DNA from: Sanghuangporus weigelae
Taxonomy: Eukaryota > Basidiomycota > Agaricomycetes > Hymenochaetales > Hymenochaetaceae
Direction: 5' to 3'
Length of the DNA stretch: 64,000 nucleotides
Assembly: GCA_033182465.1 (NCBI GenBank)
Contig: CP137319.1
Location: 1,674,001-1,738,000, forward strand
The notes under the pieces: generated by a model
Told to the model about the DNA's origin: nothing
The model's input: only the letters and a program-made list of their open reading frames with translations
Databases searched by the model: none
Part shown: in pieces, positions 1-10,968 of the stretch
How positions within the stretch are numbered: the stretch's first letter is position 1
Layout of the letters: every line of letters starts with the position of its first letter
Position numbers and translations under genes: made by a program

Positions 1-224
1 GAGGCATAGTCCTCAGGAAGAGCACGTATCAGGCATGCACATGCAAGCTCATTCTCAAACTCCTCAAGCTTGAGGGTGGTAGAACGAGTGCTTCTGATCT
101 TGTGCAATGCCAGCTCAACCCTGCTCACCAGGTTGGTGAGGGACTCATCTTCCTTCTTGGTGATGTTGAAGAACTCATCATAAGCATTAAAGCACGCAGC
201 TGGGTTGTCCTGCTCATTGATCTT

Positions 225-512
225 CTAAAGCTCAGTCCACATCTTGACTGGATCATCCATGTAGTCCTGCACCATGACCTGCATGCTATGCTCAATTCTC
301 TGATAGATCAGGCCAGCAGCTTGCTCAGCCTTCTCTTCCCAGAGCTGAACAGCATCATCTGGAGCACTAGGCTTAGCTTCCTGACCAGAGGTCAAGCGCC
401 ACAACTTCTTGACTTGAAGTGTAGCACGCATATCATGCTTCCAGACAGAGTAGTTGCTGTTATTGAGCTTGGTGATGGTAGATAGCATCTCAGAAGTGAC
501 AGTATCAGACAT
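225..512 (-). CDS. Copia Gag N-terminal fragment (fossil)
   Basis: A 95-residue frame contains the phrase LNNSNYSVWKHDMRATLQ, typical of the start of Ty1/Copia Gag polyproteins (UBN2/DUF4219 type), followed by a Trp- and Gln-containing helical stretch. It lies directly downstream, on the same strand, of the C1 leader and LTR, where Gag is expected. It is one part of a retrotransposon fossil and not a host gene. Confidence 0.75.
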   Translation of the reverse strand: MSDTVTSEMLSTITKLNNSNYSVWKHDMRATLQVKKLWRLTSGQEAKPSAPDDAVQLWEEKAEQAAGLIYQRIEHSMQVMVQDYMDDPVKMWTEL

Positions 513-1698
513 AATGGTTGGAATGAGGTGTGGATGAGAGTGGACAAGTGATGCTCAGAAGAAATAAGCAGTGAGGGAGTAATGAGGGAGAGAGCGCTAA
601 CAAATTTATGTCTGGAGGTGACAGATCAATGCCAACCAGTGCAGTCTTCTACAGTCACTGAAGTATACACAGATTTGCCGCAAGACAGTGCTGATCTGTT
701 GGTCTGCTAAGACCCCGCAGGCACCGCTAACTGAGAGAGGCTCTAGGCTTAAGTAGACACTCAAAGAGCGACTACAACCAGCGAACTAAGGCCGGGCAGG
801 CAAGCTTCACAGTCTGTAGGCTAGGCTGATCCAACAACAGTGATGGAGCCACACACCAATTAACACCAGAGCTGCCAGACACAAAATGCAGCGCAGAGAG
901 GGAACGGATAGGCGGATTGGTGCGCAAATTGGCACGCAGATAGAGGACGACGAGCCGAGTCGAACGGTGTAAAGATCACGCGGATCGGATCGGCAGATCG
1001 GCGGCAATCAACGATTTCCGACAGAACAAGAACAGCTAGCAGTGTAGTTAAACCGCAGCCGATTAAGCTGAAACTTGGTGGAAGGGTGCAGAGGTATGGG
1101 AGCCGTATGCACACCAAAGGGCGTCTGGATCGGATCAACGGATGCCGAGAAAATCGGAAATTGGCAAAATGAGGTTCAAAACAGAGAACCTGCAATAAGT
1201 CGGCGAGTTCTTGACCGATTTGGCTGAAACTTCGCGACAAAGGACGTTGCAATAGGCCAAATAGACGTGCCAAGTTTCGTGAGAAACGGATCAGCGGTTC
1301 CTCCGGAATGGGCAATAGAAGTTCGAAGATAGCCCAAATTGATAGGGCTGCAGCAGCGTCAAATTGCGACGGATCGGGCTGAAACTCGGCAGGACAGTAG
1401 GCCTATATGGGCCGAGTAAACGTGCCAAAGGGCGTCGAACACGGCTGGACGGTTGTGGAGCAATCAAGCGGCGAAGTTTTGGGGAGATTTGGCACTGATA
1501 ACAGCCAAAGAAAGCAGCAGAGGGCTCTGGGACTGTGGAAACTGCACAGAAGGGTGCAGAAGGTGATGGGAACACTGGGAACACACCAAAAGGCCAGTCC
1601 AGAACACCAAAAGCTTCTCTGACAACAACAGCAGCTCTCCAAACTCAAAAACTCAAAAATGCGGCAGTGCAGACAGCTAGAGCTCAAGGCTCATAACC

Positions 1699-1951
1699 TG
1701 TTAGATCACACAAGTCCAGCAATGGACCACTGAGTCCAGTGGTGAGTACACTTGATGTTATATTAACAGTCTAACTACATACCTGAGTCCAGTGGTGAGT
1801 ACACTTGATGTAGGGTACTCACCAATGGACTGTGCCGCTTTTACAGAAGATTACATAAGCATCACATGATCAAGAAAGCGGACATAACAAACAATATAAA
1901 CAGAATAAGAAACAACAAAATACTAACAGTGTCAGAATCACACTTCTAACA
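1699..1951 (-). repeat. Copia LTR of C1
   Basis: The 253-base repeat begins TGTTAGA and ends TCTAACA, with the usual TG...CA boundaries. It contains a partly duplicated internal block (opening words CCTGAGTCCAGTGG). Related copies lie at 3090-3280 (plus strand, without the duplicated block) and 6002-6253 (minus strand, with it). Confidence 0.85.
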
Positions 1952-3280
1952 GTCTATCTATGGCCTTAAGCAGGCTGGCCATCAATGGCACAAGAAGCTT
2001 GATTCAGTGATGAAGAGCATAGGCTTCAATCTAGTGCGCTATAATTACAGCATCTGGGTATACAGCAGGGATGAAGTGCGCATCATCATTCCAGTCTATA
2101 TTGATGATATGACTATTGCTGCAAAGTCTAAACAGCAGTATGAGTCTGTCAGAGATGAGCTGGCCAAGCACTTCAAACTGCATGAACTAGGCCCAACCTC
2201 ATTCCTACTAGGAGTCCACATTGAGAGAGACCACTCCAAGCACTCTGTCAGTCCGTCACAGAGACAGTACATTATTGATGTGCTAGAGCACTTTAGCATG
2301 AACAACTGTGGCACTGTTACTACTCCTCTCCCTGAGCAGAAGCTCAGCAGGAACATGGCTCCTAAGACCCCTACAGAGACTGAATATATGAAGCAAGTGC
2401 CCTACAAGCAATTGGTTGGCGCACTTATATATCTGGCTATAGCTATTAGGCCAGAATTGCATATGCAGTTGGTGTCTTAGGACACTTCAGTTCCAATCCT
2501 GGTCTAGCTCATTGGAAGGCAGCAAAGCATTTATGTCGCTATCTACAGGGCACAAAGGATTTCAGGCTAACCTATGCATCTGATTCTAAGTCCCCCGAGC
2601 TGCTCACTACCTTCTGTGATGCTGACCATGGAGGAAATGAGGACAACAGGCACTCCACAAGTGGGATGGTTGTCAAGATGGGAACTGGTACTATCAGCTA
2701 GGCTAGCAAGTTGCAGCCCTTTGTTCTCTGTTCACCACTGAAGCAGAATACATTGCTGCTGTCAGTGCAGGACAAGAGATCATGTGACTGAGAAATCTTT
2801 TCACAGAGTTTGGCTACAAGTTTGATGTACCTTCCTCCTGTACATGGATAACCAGTCTGCTTTGTCTGTGGCAAACAATTCTGAGTATCATGGACACATG
2901 AAGCACCTGGATCTGTGCTTCTACTGGTTGAGAGATGTTGTTGAGGCTGGTCATATCAAAGTGTATTACTTGCCTACTCAGACCATGCCAGCTGATATTA
3001 TGACCAAAGCACTAAGCAGAGTGAAGGTGCAGGAGATGTGTAAGATGCTGGAATTATGTTAAAGGAAGAAGTGTCAGATCAGGGGAGAGTGTTAGAAGTG
3101 TGATTTCTGATACTCTTACTATTTTATAGTTTATTGTTCTGTCTATATTCTCCGCTTTCTTGATCATGTGATGCTTATGTAATCCCCTGTAAAAGCGGCA
3201 CAGTCCATTAGTAAGTACTCTACATCAAGTGTACTTACCACTGGACTCAGTGGTCCCTTGCTGGATTTGTGTATTTAACA
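1952..3280 (+). mobile_element. Copia fossil C3: reverse transcriptase, RNase H and 3' LTR
   Basis: Plus-strand remains of Copia pol. A reverse transcriptase segment (about 2007-2480) shows VYIDDMTIAA, the YxDD active-site box of the RVT_2 family, and LHELGPTSFLLGVHI. An RNase H segment (about 2844-3062) shows DNQSALSVANN and HMKHLDL, followed by a 3' LTR at 3090-3280. The 5' part would lie left of C1, outside the window, because C1 is inserted into this copy's pol. It is broken. C3 appears in turn to be inserted in the leader of C2, which resumes exactly at 3281. Confidence 0.85.
3090..3280 (+). repeat. Copia 3' LTR of C3
   Basis: 191 bases, beginning TGTTAGAAGTG and ending TTTAACA. It follows the RNase H segment by a short spacer with the purine-rich run AGGGGAGAG, which fits a polypurine tract just before a 3' LTR. 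Confidence 0.85.
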
Positions 3281-3547
3281 GATCTGCTAAGACCCTGCAG
3301 GCACTGCTAACTGAGAGAGGCTCTAGGCTTAAGCAGACACTCAAAGAGTGACTACAACCAGCGAACTAAGGCTGGGCAGGCAAGCTTCACAGTTTGTAGG
3401 CTAGGCTGATCCAACAACAGTGATGGAGCCATATGCTAATTAACACTAGAGCTGCCAGATACAAAATGCAGTACAGAGAGAGAACAGATAGGTGAATTGG
3501 TGCATAAATTTACATGCGGATAGAGGGAAACAAGCTGAATTGAACGG

Positions 3548-5277
3548 TGTAGCGCACTGGCCCCTCCTGTGCCAGTACACTCATACTATGGCTCCCTCTA
3601 TACTGCAGATACCATATCCCAGCGCCGCCGACACCTCAGAGTGTGAGGGCATACTCCTACTGCACTCGAGACACCATTTGAGCACGTTTCCACTGATTCC
3701 AGTACACGTACTGTACTGCGGCGCCCTCCTATGGCCCATATCGATCCGCCGATGGCTCTCCGACACTCAGAAAGGTCCGCCGACAGCTCCTACCCAGCAC
3801 CAGGCACTATAGGACAGACCCTCCAATGATTACATGCTGCCAATCTTACAATTTACTATACGTACAGCCTTGCGGCGACTCTGGACACCTCCGAGTCGGC
3901 CCCCCATGGCGCCGATCGATGCGGCGGACACTCAGACATCCTCAGGTACCTTCGCCGACACCTCCTACAGCTTATCAAGCAGTCCCCCATTGTCTAGGGA
4001 GCTATATATTGTCATATGGATCGCCCACACTCTGTATTGAGTGCCGCCGATGCATCGGACACCTCAGCGACATCGGCTGATGCGCCCTTTGTCTCATATA
4101 CGCGATATCAGCCTCCGATCATCGGTTCCGATGTTTCCCGACTTCCCCCCAACGCGGCGGCCCCCATTAGACCATGTATGGAAGGTAGGCATGTGGTACA
4201 TCGGTGTGCCAAGCCACCGACTTGCGCCGCCAAGCCCAACTCCACCGGCGCCCGTGTTATTGCAGATACTCAATATTTCATGTGATTGGATGCCCCCCTC
4301 ACGTTGCCGCTCTCAGATTTCACCTGGGCGCTCCGGCAGCAGCCCTTGGCAACCCAGATGACTCAGGAGATGTTGTCAGACAGTAGGATGTGTCGGCGAC
4401 AGCAGTAGAGTATATATAGAGCTTATACTAGCTTGTAGACGAAAGGATTCCAAGCCTAGCAAGGATTCCAAGAGCATGTACCAGACCGAGCGCCAGAGTT
4501 CGAGATATCCCTCACTCTGAGTCTCCCCTCATGTACTGAGCCTCCCCCTTGACTATATACTATCCTTGACATCTCCTCTTGTTTGACTCCACATTCTACT
4601 TGCCTTCGCCGCCTCCGGTACGCCTCTGCTGCTCTGATGTTCAGTGAGTGAGTAGGGCTCGGGATTTAACCCTGAGCCTCCTCCCCAGACTTTATACCTG
4701 TCCGGCGCCCCTCTATTTGACGTCGGCGACCCTTCGGTGACCCAGGCTTCTTATCAGACTCCCCTTCGGCGTCCTTTCCAGCCTTTCACTCTAGTTTATC
4801 CCATATATTGATCTTATACGGTCTTTTCCTCTCATCTATCGTGTTTACGCTACTTCGGCGGATTCCTGCGGCCTCCCCCTCAGTCCGGCACCCCTCTATT
4901 CGACGTCGGCGGCCATCCGACGACCCAGGCATCCTATCAGATGACCCAGCGGCGCCTTCTCCAGCCACTCACTCCATTTTATCCTTTATATTCATCTTAT
5001 ACGCTTCATACCTTCCTGTAGCTGAGTTTATACCACGTCGGCAGCCTCTTGTGATCCCCCCTTTTGAGCGGCGGCCCTGTTATCCTATTCCCTTTATCCA
5101 GCGGCATCCTTAGACCCATCCATTACGTCTCCGACGGTTTCTGGCACCTGCCGGGTAGTAGGTCTTTGAGAGTCTGATAGCGTCGGCATCCCATTTTTGG
5201 AGGTCCCTTCATACATTCAGCACCCTTAGTAGGACGGACATCTGTAGCACCTTCAGATACAACACCGCCGACCCACA
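3548..5277 (+). mobile_element. R1, long LTR-like unit (solo LTR type), R family
   Basis: The 1,730-base unit begins TGTAGCGCACTGG and ends CCCACA. It is flanked by a perfect 4-base duplication, ACGG (3544-3547 and 5278-5281). It has a TATA-like stretch GAGTATATATAGAGC near 4409 and no long reading frame. The TG...CA ends, short duplication and internal promoter-like box suggest a solo LTR of an element whose body is not in the window. Homologous copies are R2, R3, R4 and an older incomplete copy. The uninterrupted C1 leader shows the empty target. Confidence 0.8.
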
Positions 5278-6001
5278 ACGGTGCAAAGAGTACACAGATT
5301 AGATTAGCCAATCAGCAGCAATCAACAATTTCTGATAGCTCAAGAGCAGCCTACAGTGCAGTTAGACCAATACTGATTGAGCTGAAACTTGGTAGAAGTA
5401 TGGGAGCCATATGCACACAGAAGGATGTCTGGATCAGATTAATAGTTGCCAAGAAAATTGAGAATTGGTAAAATAAGGTTTAAAACAAAGAACCTACAAT
5501 AAGTCAGTGAGTTCTTAACCGATCTGACTAAAACTGTGCAACAAAGAACGTGGCAATAGGCCAAATAAATGACCAAGTTTTGTGATAAATGAATTAGTAG
5601 TCTCTCTAGAATAGGCTATGCAAATTTGAAAATAGCTCAAATTGATAGAGCTACAGTGTCATCAAATTGCAACGGATTGGGCTGAAACTCGGCAGGACAA
5701 TAGGCCTATATGAGTCGAGTATTTGTACTAAAGGGCATGAAACACAGCCAGACAGTTGTGGAACAATCAAGTGGCAAAGTTTTAGAGAGATTTGGCACTA
5801 ATAACAACCAAAAAAGAAGACAGAGGGCTCTGAGACTGTGAAAACTACACAGAAGGGTGCAGAAGGCGATGGAAAATCTGGGAACATACTAGAAGGCTAG
5901 TCCAGAACACTAAAAGCTTCTCTAATAATAGTAACAGCTCCCCAAACCCAAAAAAAGAAAAATATGGCAGTACAGACAGCTAAAGCATAAGACTCATAAC
6001 C

Positions 6002-6253
6002 TGTTAGATCACATAAGTCTAGCAATGGACTACTGAGTTCAGTGGTAAGTATATTTAATGTAATATTAACAGTCTAACTACATACCTAAGTCTAGTAGTG
6101 AGTATACTTAATGTAGAGTATTCACCAATGGACTGTACCACTTTTACAGAAGATTATATAAGCATCATATAATCAAGAAAGCGAACATAAGGAAGAATAT
6201 AAACAGAACAATAAACTACAATGCTAAGAGTGTTAGGGATCATACTTCTAACA
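6002..6253 (-). repeat. Copia 5' LTR of C2
   Basis: A 252-base copy of the C1 LTR with the same partly duplicated internal block, beginning TGTTAGATCACA and ending TTCTAACA. It is A+T-rich and CpG-poor relative to the C1 copy, in line with greater age. Confidence 0.85.
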
Positions 6254-6379
6254 GGAGTTGGTCAAAGGAATGGTTGTCAAGTTCAAGAGCACTCCAAATC
6301 TTATTTGTGAACCTTGCATTGCTGACAAACAGTACAGGTCTAATGTCTCCAAACTTGCATCTCACAGAGCTATTAAGAG

Positions 6380-6578
6380 TTGAAAACAGGTGACCAGCCA
6401 GACTAGGGATTGAACCTAGGATCTCCTGAGTATATACCAGATGCTTTCACCACTAAGCTATCTAGCCAGGTTAATCACTTAGGTTAGCATTACCAGCCTA
6501 TGAGTTCAGGGTCCAAATTGCAACTTAGGCAGGGAATAACTCATAGTCTGAGTAAGCTGAGGATTATATAATCCTAAC
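6380..6578 (-). mobile_element. 199-base insertion with a tRNA-like part
   Basis: The block interrupts the Copia integrase frame and is flanked by AAGAG on both sides (6375-6379 and 6579-6583). One end carries the palindrome GGATTATATAATCC, the middle has a hairpin-like pair CTATGAGTT/AACTCATAG, and the other end is a tRNA-like fold. The tRNA-like part is at the 3' end on the minus strand, whereas most tRNA-derived SINEs carry it at the 5' end. The class is therefore open: a SINE-like element or a captured tRNA. Confidence 0.55.
6395..6467 (-). tRNA. tRNA-like sequence, possible tRNA-Ile (anticodon UAU)
   Basis: Exactly 73 bases fold by eye as a tRNA: 7-pair acceptor stem (two G-U pairs), perfect 4-pair D stem (GCTT/AAGC), 5-pair anticodon stem with wobble pairs, 5-base variable loop, and a perfect 5-pair T stem closing a TTCAATC loop. 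The A box (TAGCTTAGTGG) and B box (GGTTCAATCCC) are good. The anticodon loop TATATAC would read UAU, but position 33 is A instead of the universal U, so it is probably a tRNA-derived relic. Confidence 0.5.
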
Positions 6579-7279
6579 AAGAGCTTCTGGTCTCCTCCAA
6601 TTGGTTCACTCTGATGTTCATGGTCCATTGCCTGTCCAATCTAGACATGGCTTCAAATACTGGATCACCTTCATTGATGATTACAGCCGCTACTGGGCTG
6701 TTCTTCCATTGAAGAAGAAGAGTGATGCATTTGCTGCCTTTAAGCAATTTAAAACCTATGCAGAGAACCAGTTAGGAGTGAAGATCAAGGCCACTCGTGA
6801 TGATAAAGGTGGAGAGTATTGTCTAAGGAATGAGACCAGTTCTGCATCACTGTAGGCATCCACAGGCAGCACACTATTAGAGATAAACCTTATTAGAATG
6901 GTGTTGCAGAGCATGCCAACAGGACACTTGCAGAGGGCATCACTACTATGCTTAATGAAGCACATCTGCCCTCTAGCTTCTGGTGGGATGCAGTGGCAGT
7001 ATTTGTGCATGTGCACAACTGCTCTCCCACCTCTGCTGTGTCTGCCAAAACACCTTATAAGCTCTGGTTTCAGTCAAAGTCAGATGTCTCCCACTGAAAG
7101 AATCTGCTTAAAATCTCAAATCAGGATTGATGCAATCAGCAGATCTACATGATCAGCTTTCTAAATGCAACTAGTAACCGAGCCAGCTATCACAGGCTCA
7201 AGTAATAAAGCGGCCCAGATAATAGTAACCTATTACCATCCGAGTGTTAGAAGCACAAGAAGCAGATATGTAACCCCGC

Positions 7280-10278
7280 TGTATGATCAATATGATGGGT
7301 GGACAATCGGACTAGATCTGTAGGTGCGATCCTATCAGGCTAGGGTGTTTGATTCTATAGCGAGCGAGCGAGAACAAATCAGAGTAACCAAATAAGAAAT
7401 GGTAATCCAGAGGACTCCCCTGAGGTAGACCAAGACTTCGGCCTACTCTGCAGGAAAGGAGGTCAACTGGCACAGGTCTGGCCAGACCTGTCGGGGTGAA
7501 TTGTCGGAGGGATAGGCTGGGAACAAACGTCTAGGTCCCTGCTCCTGTGATTGAGCAAAAGAGTGAGGAACTATCTATAGAGAAAAAGGGGGAGCGAATA
7601 CACGTAGACAGAATGTAATACTCAATGATCAACTATGGAGACCAATTTGGATGTGCTACGGTGAGCTGAGTGAATACTTCAGCAACTTAATCACCTCAGA
7701 GATGAGTCAACAGGAAAAGAAGACAAGCTGAGAGTGTCCGAGTCACACCTAGGACGTCTGAACTAGTCTAAACAATGAAGACGACACATCCAGGGGGGTG
7801 CTATGAGCTTTTATAAGTGACAGTGTTGGTCGGGACAATCTGAGGGACTTCGGAACAGAAGATGCATGCACTGAACAGATCTCTGGTATTTGCTATCTGA
7901 AAACTACAACATCTGAGTGGGTTTTATAGACTATGCGAGTCCAAAACATGTACAAAATGAGTGATCTGGGTCTGGGGAGGATCATGACAAGACATGAGGT
8001 GAAATGCAATGAAACCACAATAAGGAGCGTAAAACCAATGAGACAGAAGTCTAGTGGACTATAAGAAACTGTGAAACAAGATGAAATCATAGCAAGGAGT
8101 GTGGAACTAACACGATGAAGAGTAAGACTAAAGCTTGGGAGCGTACGAAGTCGTTACGACCAGTTCCGCGGTATTCCGACTGGTTTCGCCCGGTTCCGAC
8201 TGGTTTCGCTGGAGCGAGGGGACTTAGCAAGAACGCCATAGTCTAAATGGCACGTGCACCGTTCCGTGATCGGCCATCATATAAGACACGACGGAAGAAT
8301 CACGCGATGATCCTACACACGTCAATCACAAGTCTCTGGATCCCGGATCCGTACTCCTGACAAAGAGATTTGACCCTGCAGCGTCGTCCACAGTCCCTCT
8401 CCCATTCAAAATGTCGCAGATTTGCCCTGTAAGGCTAGCCGAGGTCTTTCCAAGTCTTTTCCCCAAGTTCCGACTCGTTCCGCTCAAAGACACCCGGTTC
8501 CGAAGGCTTCGCTTATGATCTCACCTTTCTATATGCGTCCCGTTTATTTCTTTATGCTCTCGTTCTGACCATGCTTAGTATTGTTTCTTTCTGTTTTATG
8601 GGTCCCTTAACCATTCATATGCGCCCCTCTCCATGGTGGATAAGTGATATGCGTTCCCCTTTTTCTTATGGCTTATGTTTTCTGACCGATGGGAGGCTCA
8701 GTTTGGACGCTTAGTATAAATTTAGCACGAATCTCGTAGTGGGGGGGGGGGAGTTCTCACACCGTCTCGAGTCCCCCAGCTTCGAGTTCTTCTTGTTCGT
8801 AGAAAACTCTCTCGTCTCTAAAGCATAATATACGATATTTCGTGTTCTGTACAGTCGATCGGTGACCTCTCTTCGCAGCAGAGTCGTTCGTACGTTCGTA
8901 TAGTTCGCCTGGTTCGTATATAGGACCCATCCTGTCTCTGTCATCCGGATCGAAACTTCATTGCGTGTTCCGATCGGTTTCGCTGGTTTCGCCCGTAACC
9001 CAGTTACTTAGCGCGCCGCGTGCTTTCGGTCTCGTAACACCTTCCCCTCACCACTGTCGTCGGAAAAGGACACCATATTATCCCTTTCCATCACCGTAAA
9101 GTCCCTCCGTCTCTTGTATCACGTTAGGGTCGCTCAGTTACCGTCCCCGTCCTTCATATCGCGTTTCGAATCGTTACGCCGCGTTCCGACACTTTAGACT
9201 CCGAGTGAGATCGGCTGCCGTTGCTTCCCAGTGAGTTAGCACGGTTGATTAGTCACATTCGAGTTGGTGGTTCGACTAGCGTAGCCTTAGTTAGATTAGT
9301 TTTTGTGCCTTGTGTAAGTCGGCTTTAGTCCAGAGCTCGCAGTTGAGCCGGAGAGTCGATTTAGCCTTTGCACCGCCGCCATCAATCTCGGGAGAAGCCC
9401 ATCCTCGGAATCCTTCCTCGAGCGCTTCCCACGCGTTCCTCGGCCCTCATACAACCCTTCTCTCGTATATTCCATTATCCCTTCATTTCCACTTGCCTTT
9501 GGTCTAGGTGTATCTCTCTGCTAACTACTCAAAGGTATTCTAGGGCAGCCCCTCGAACTTTATATTCCCTGTCCGGTATCAGAACGCCCACAGGAGTTTC
9601 AACGATAAGAGTCAGGCAGACTGCAAGGAACTGTAAAATAATATGAAAACTGTCTAGGAAGGGTCCTCCAAATGGTGCACTCAAGTCGGCAAACAAACCA
9701 GACGGAGTGATCAAACAGATGTGCCAATTGGCAAACTCCAGTTGGAAGTCTGAGATTTGGAAGGCTACTTTGGCAATGTCCGTACAATAAAGTGCACCTC
9801 GTGGAATGTCTAGAGTGAAGGTACATAACCGTTTGGTACCTCAAAACAAGTTGGAGCAGTCTCTGGCGGTGTGAAATGTTGATGATAAGATCTAAGGCCC
9901 CATTAGGAGTCTCGGTCCAGGCTTTGAAGCGCTGATATCCGCTTGGTTGGCTGAAGCGGTGGTCGGCAACTGATAGTGTGACAAAGTATGGACAATGAAA
10001 TATAGCGTGGCACCTGCGGCGCAGTATTAGTGGGTCTTCAGGGTCTCAGAATGGTGACATATATATAAGGGAAGGTGAAATGGCATGGACCAAAATATGT
10101 ACAAAGTCTCGGGCGTATCCTAAGGTATAGTGGAGCACTCAGAAGGATTGAATTGAGTCATATATACTCCTTGCAACTGTTGGAGTTGTTCGGACAGCTG
10201 ATGCACCAGTGTGTTAGCCACTGGTGAGGTATGTACAATACTTGTCTGCTGATGCTCAGGATAGCGGTGTGCGCTACA
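7280..10278 (+). mobile_element. X1, long LTR-like unit (X family) carrying Y1
   Basis: The unit begins TGTATGATCAAT and ends GTGCGCTACA. The flanking 4-base words are CCGC (7276-7279) and CCGT (10279-10282). Without the Y1 insertion it is 1.5 kb. It has no long coding frame. Its inner terminus, read inward, is TGTAGCGCAC, the same ten bases that start the R family, so R and X probably used a related integrase. X2 (27212-30187, inverted) and X3 (20140-21687) are homologous over their length. It is taken to be a solo LTR type fossil. Confidence 0.8.
8116..9601 (+). mobile_element. Y1, long LTR-like unit (Y family) inside X1
   Basis: The 1,486-base unit begins TGAAGAGTAAGAC and ends GGAGTTTCA, with a perfect 4-base duplication ACGA (8112-8115 and 9602-9605). 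The X3 copy, which lacks it, supports the insertion. Its base composition is much richer in G+C and CpG than its surroundings, and it is nearly identical to Y2 (27452-28936), so it is recent. Near the start it holds two tandem copies of a word containing CCGACTGGTTTCG. No convincing protein is encoded. Confidence 0.8.
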
Positions 10279-10513
10279 CCGTGAACTGTTTAACATCACC
10301 AACTGCCTATTACTATGGACTATCACTCTAACACTGCTGACTAAACAACCAGAGCAACCTCAATCAAAGAAGTAATCAAACTTCTTAGAAGTCCAGAAGT
10401 ACAACTACTAAAGCCTAAATACTATAGCTACAGTGAATTTCATAATGATTTAGACACGTGATTTTGGCCATTTTTGGCCCTCCTGTACCTCAAAACACAA
10501 AATAAATTATATA
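10279..10513. other. Unassigned A+T-rich spacer
   Basis: 235 bases between the end of X1 and an old R copy. No open frame, no recognisable repeat end and no RNA fold was seen. It may be part of the host sequence into which X1 went. Confidence 0.4.
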
Positions 10514-10968
10514 TCTGACAACATCTCCTGAGTCATCTAGGTTACCAAGGGCCACTGCCAGAGTGCCCAGGTGAAATCTGAGAGCAGCAACATGAGAAGA
10601 GCATCCAATAGCATGGAATATTGAACATCTGCAATAATACAGGCACCGGTGGAGTTGGGCTTAGTGGCACAAGTCGGTAGCTTGGCACGCCAATGTATCA
10701 CATGCCTACCTTCCATACATGGTCTAATGGGGGCTGTTGCATTAGGAGAAAGTCGGGAAACATCGAGACCAATGATCAGAGGCTAATATTGCATAATGAG
10801 ACAAGGGGCGCATCAGTCAGTGTCCCTGAGGTGTTCGATGCATTGACGGCACTCAATATAGTGTGTAGGCAATTGCTGGTAACTAATATCAGTGGCTGGA
10901 GCAGCGATGCTTCAGAAGACTGCTGGATCGGTGCTAGATATGTAGTAATGAGGCTATCAGTGATGCGT

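Larger units (their letters stand above)
1..1951 (-). mobile_element. Copia fossil C1 (5' part; runs off the window)
   Basis: Reading on the minus strand there is an LTR (1699-1951), an untranslated leader of about 1.2 kb, and then a Gag-like frame (225-512). The rest lies beyond the left edge of the window. The same leader and LTR recur at 3281-6253, which identifies the family. C1 sits inside the pol region of a plus-strand Copia copy (1952-3280). It is the CpG-richest Copia copy in the window, so probably the youngest of the nest. It is incomplete here and looks inactive. Confidence 0.8.
3281..6253 (-). mobile_element. Copia fossil C2: leader and 5' LTR, interrupted by R1
   Basis: The leader sequence matches the C1 leader (about 700-1698) in the same orientation, followed by an LTR at 6002-6253. 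The leader is split by element R1 (3548-5277). Compared with C1, nearly all differences are C-to-T or G-to-A and most CpG sites are gone, so C2 is clearly older. Its Gag side is cut off at 3281 by insertion of C3. It is broken. Confidence 0.8.
6254..7279 (+). mobile_element. Copia fossil C4: integrase region
   Basis: Plus-strand Copia pol resumes directly after the C2 LTR. It shows part of the zinc-binding motif region (CEPCIADKQYRS) and then the integrase core start LVHSDVHGPLPVQSRHG with YWITFIDDYSRYWAVLPL. C2 is inserted in it, and it is further split by a 199-base insertion with a tRNA-like part (6380-6578). Past about 7,145 no coding similarity is seen, up to X1 at 7280. It is broken. 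Confidence 0.75.

Noticed and set aside
3548-5277. R units as hAT-type DNA transposons with 8-base duplications
   Set aside because: In R1 the apparent longer duplication comes from the element's own TGTA start. Across R1-R3 only 4 bases are consistently duplicated, and the ends are TG...CA.
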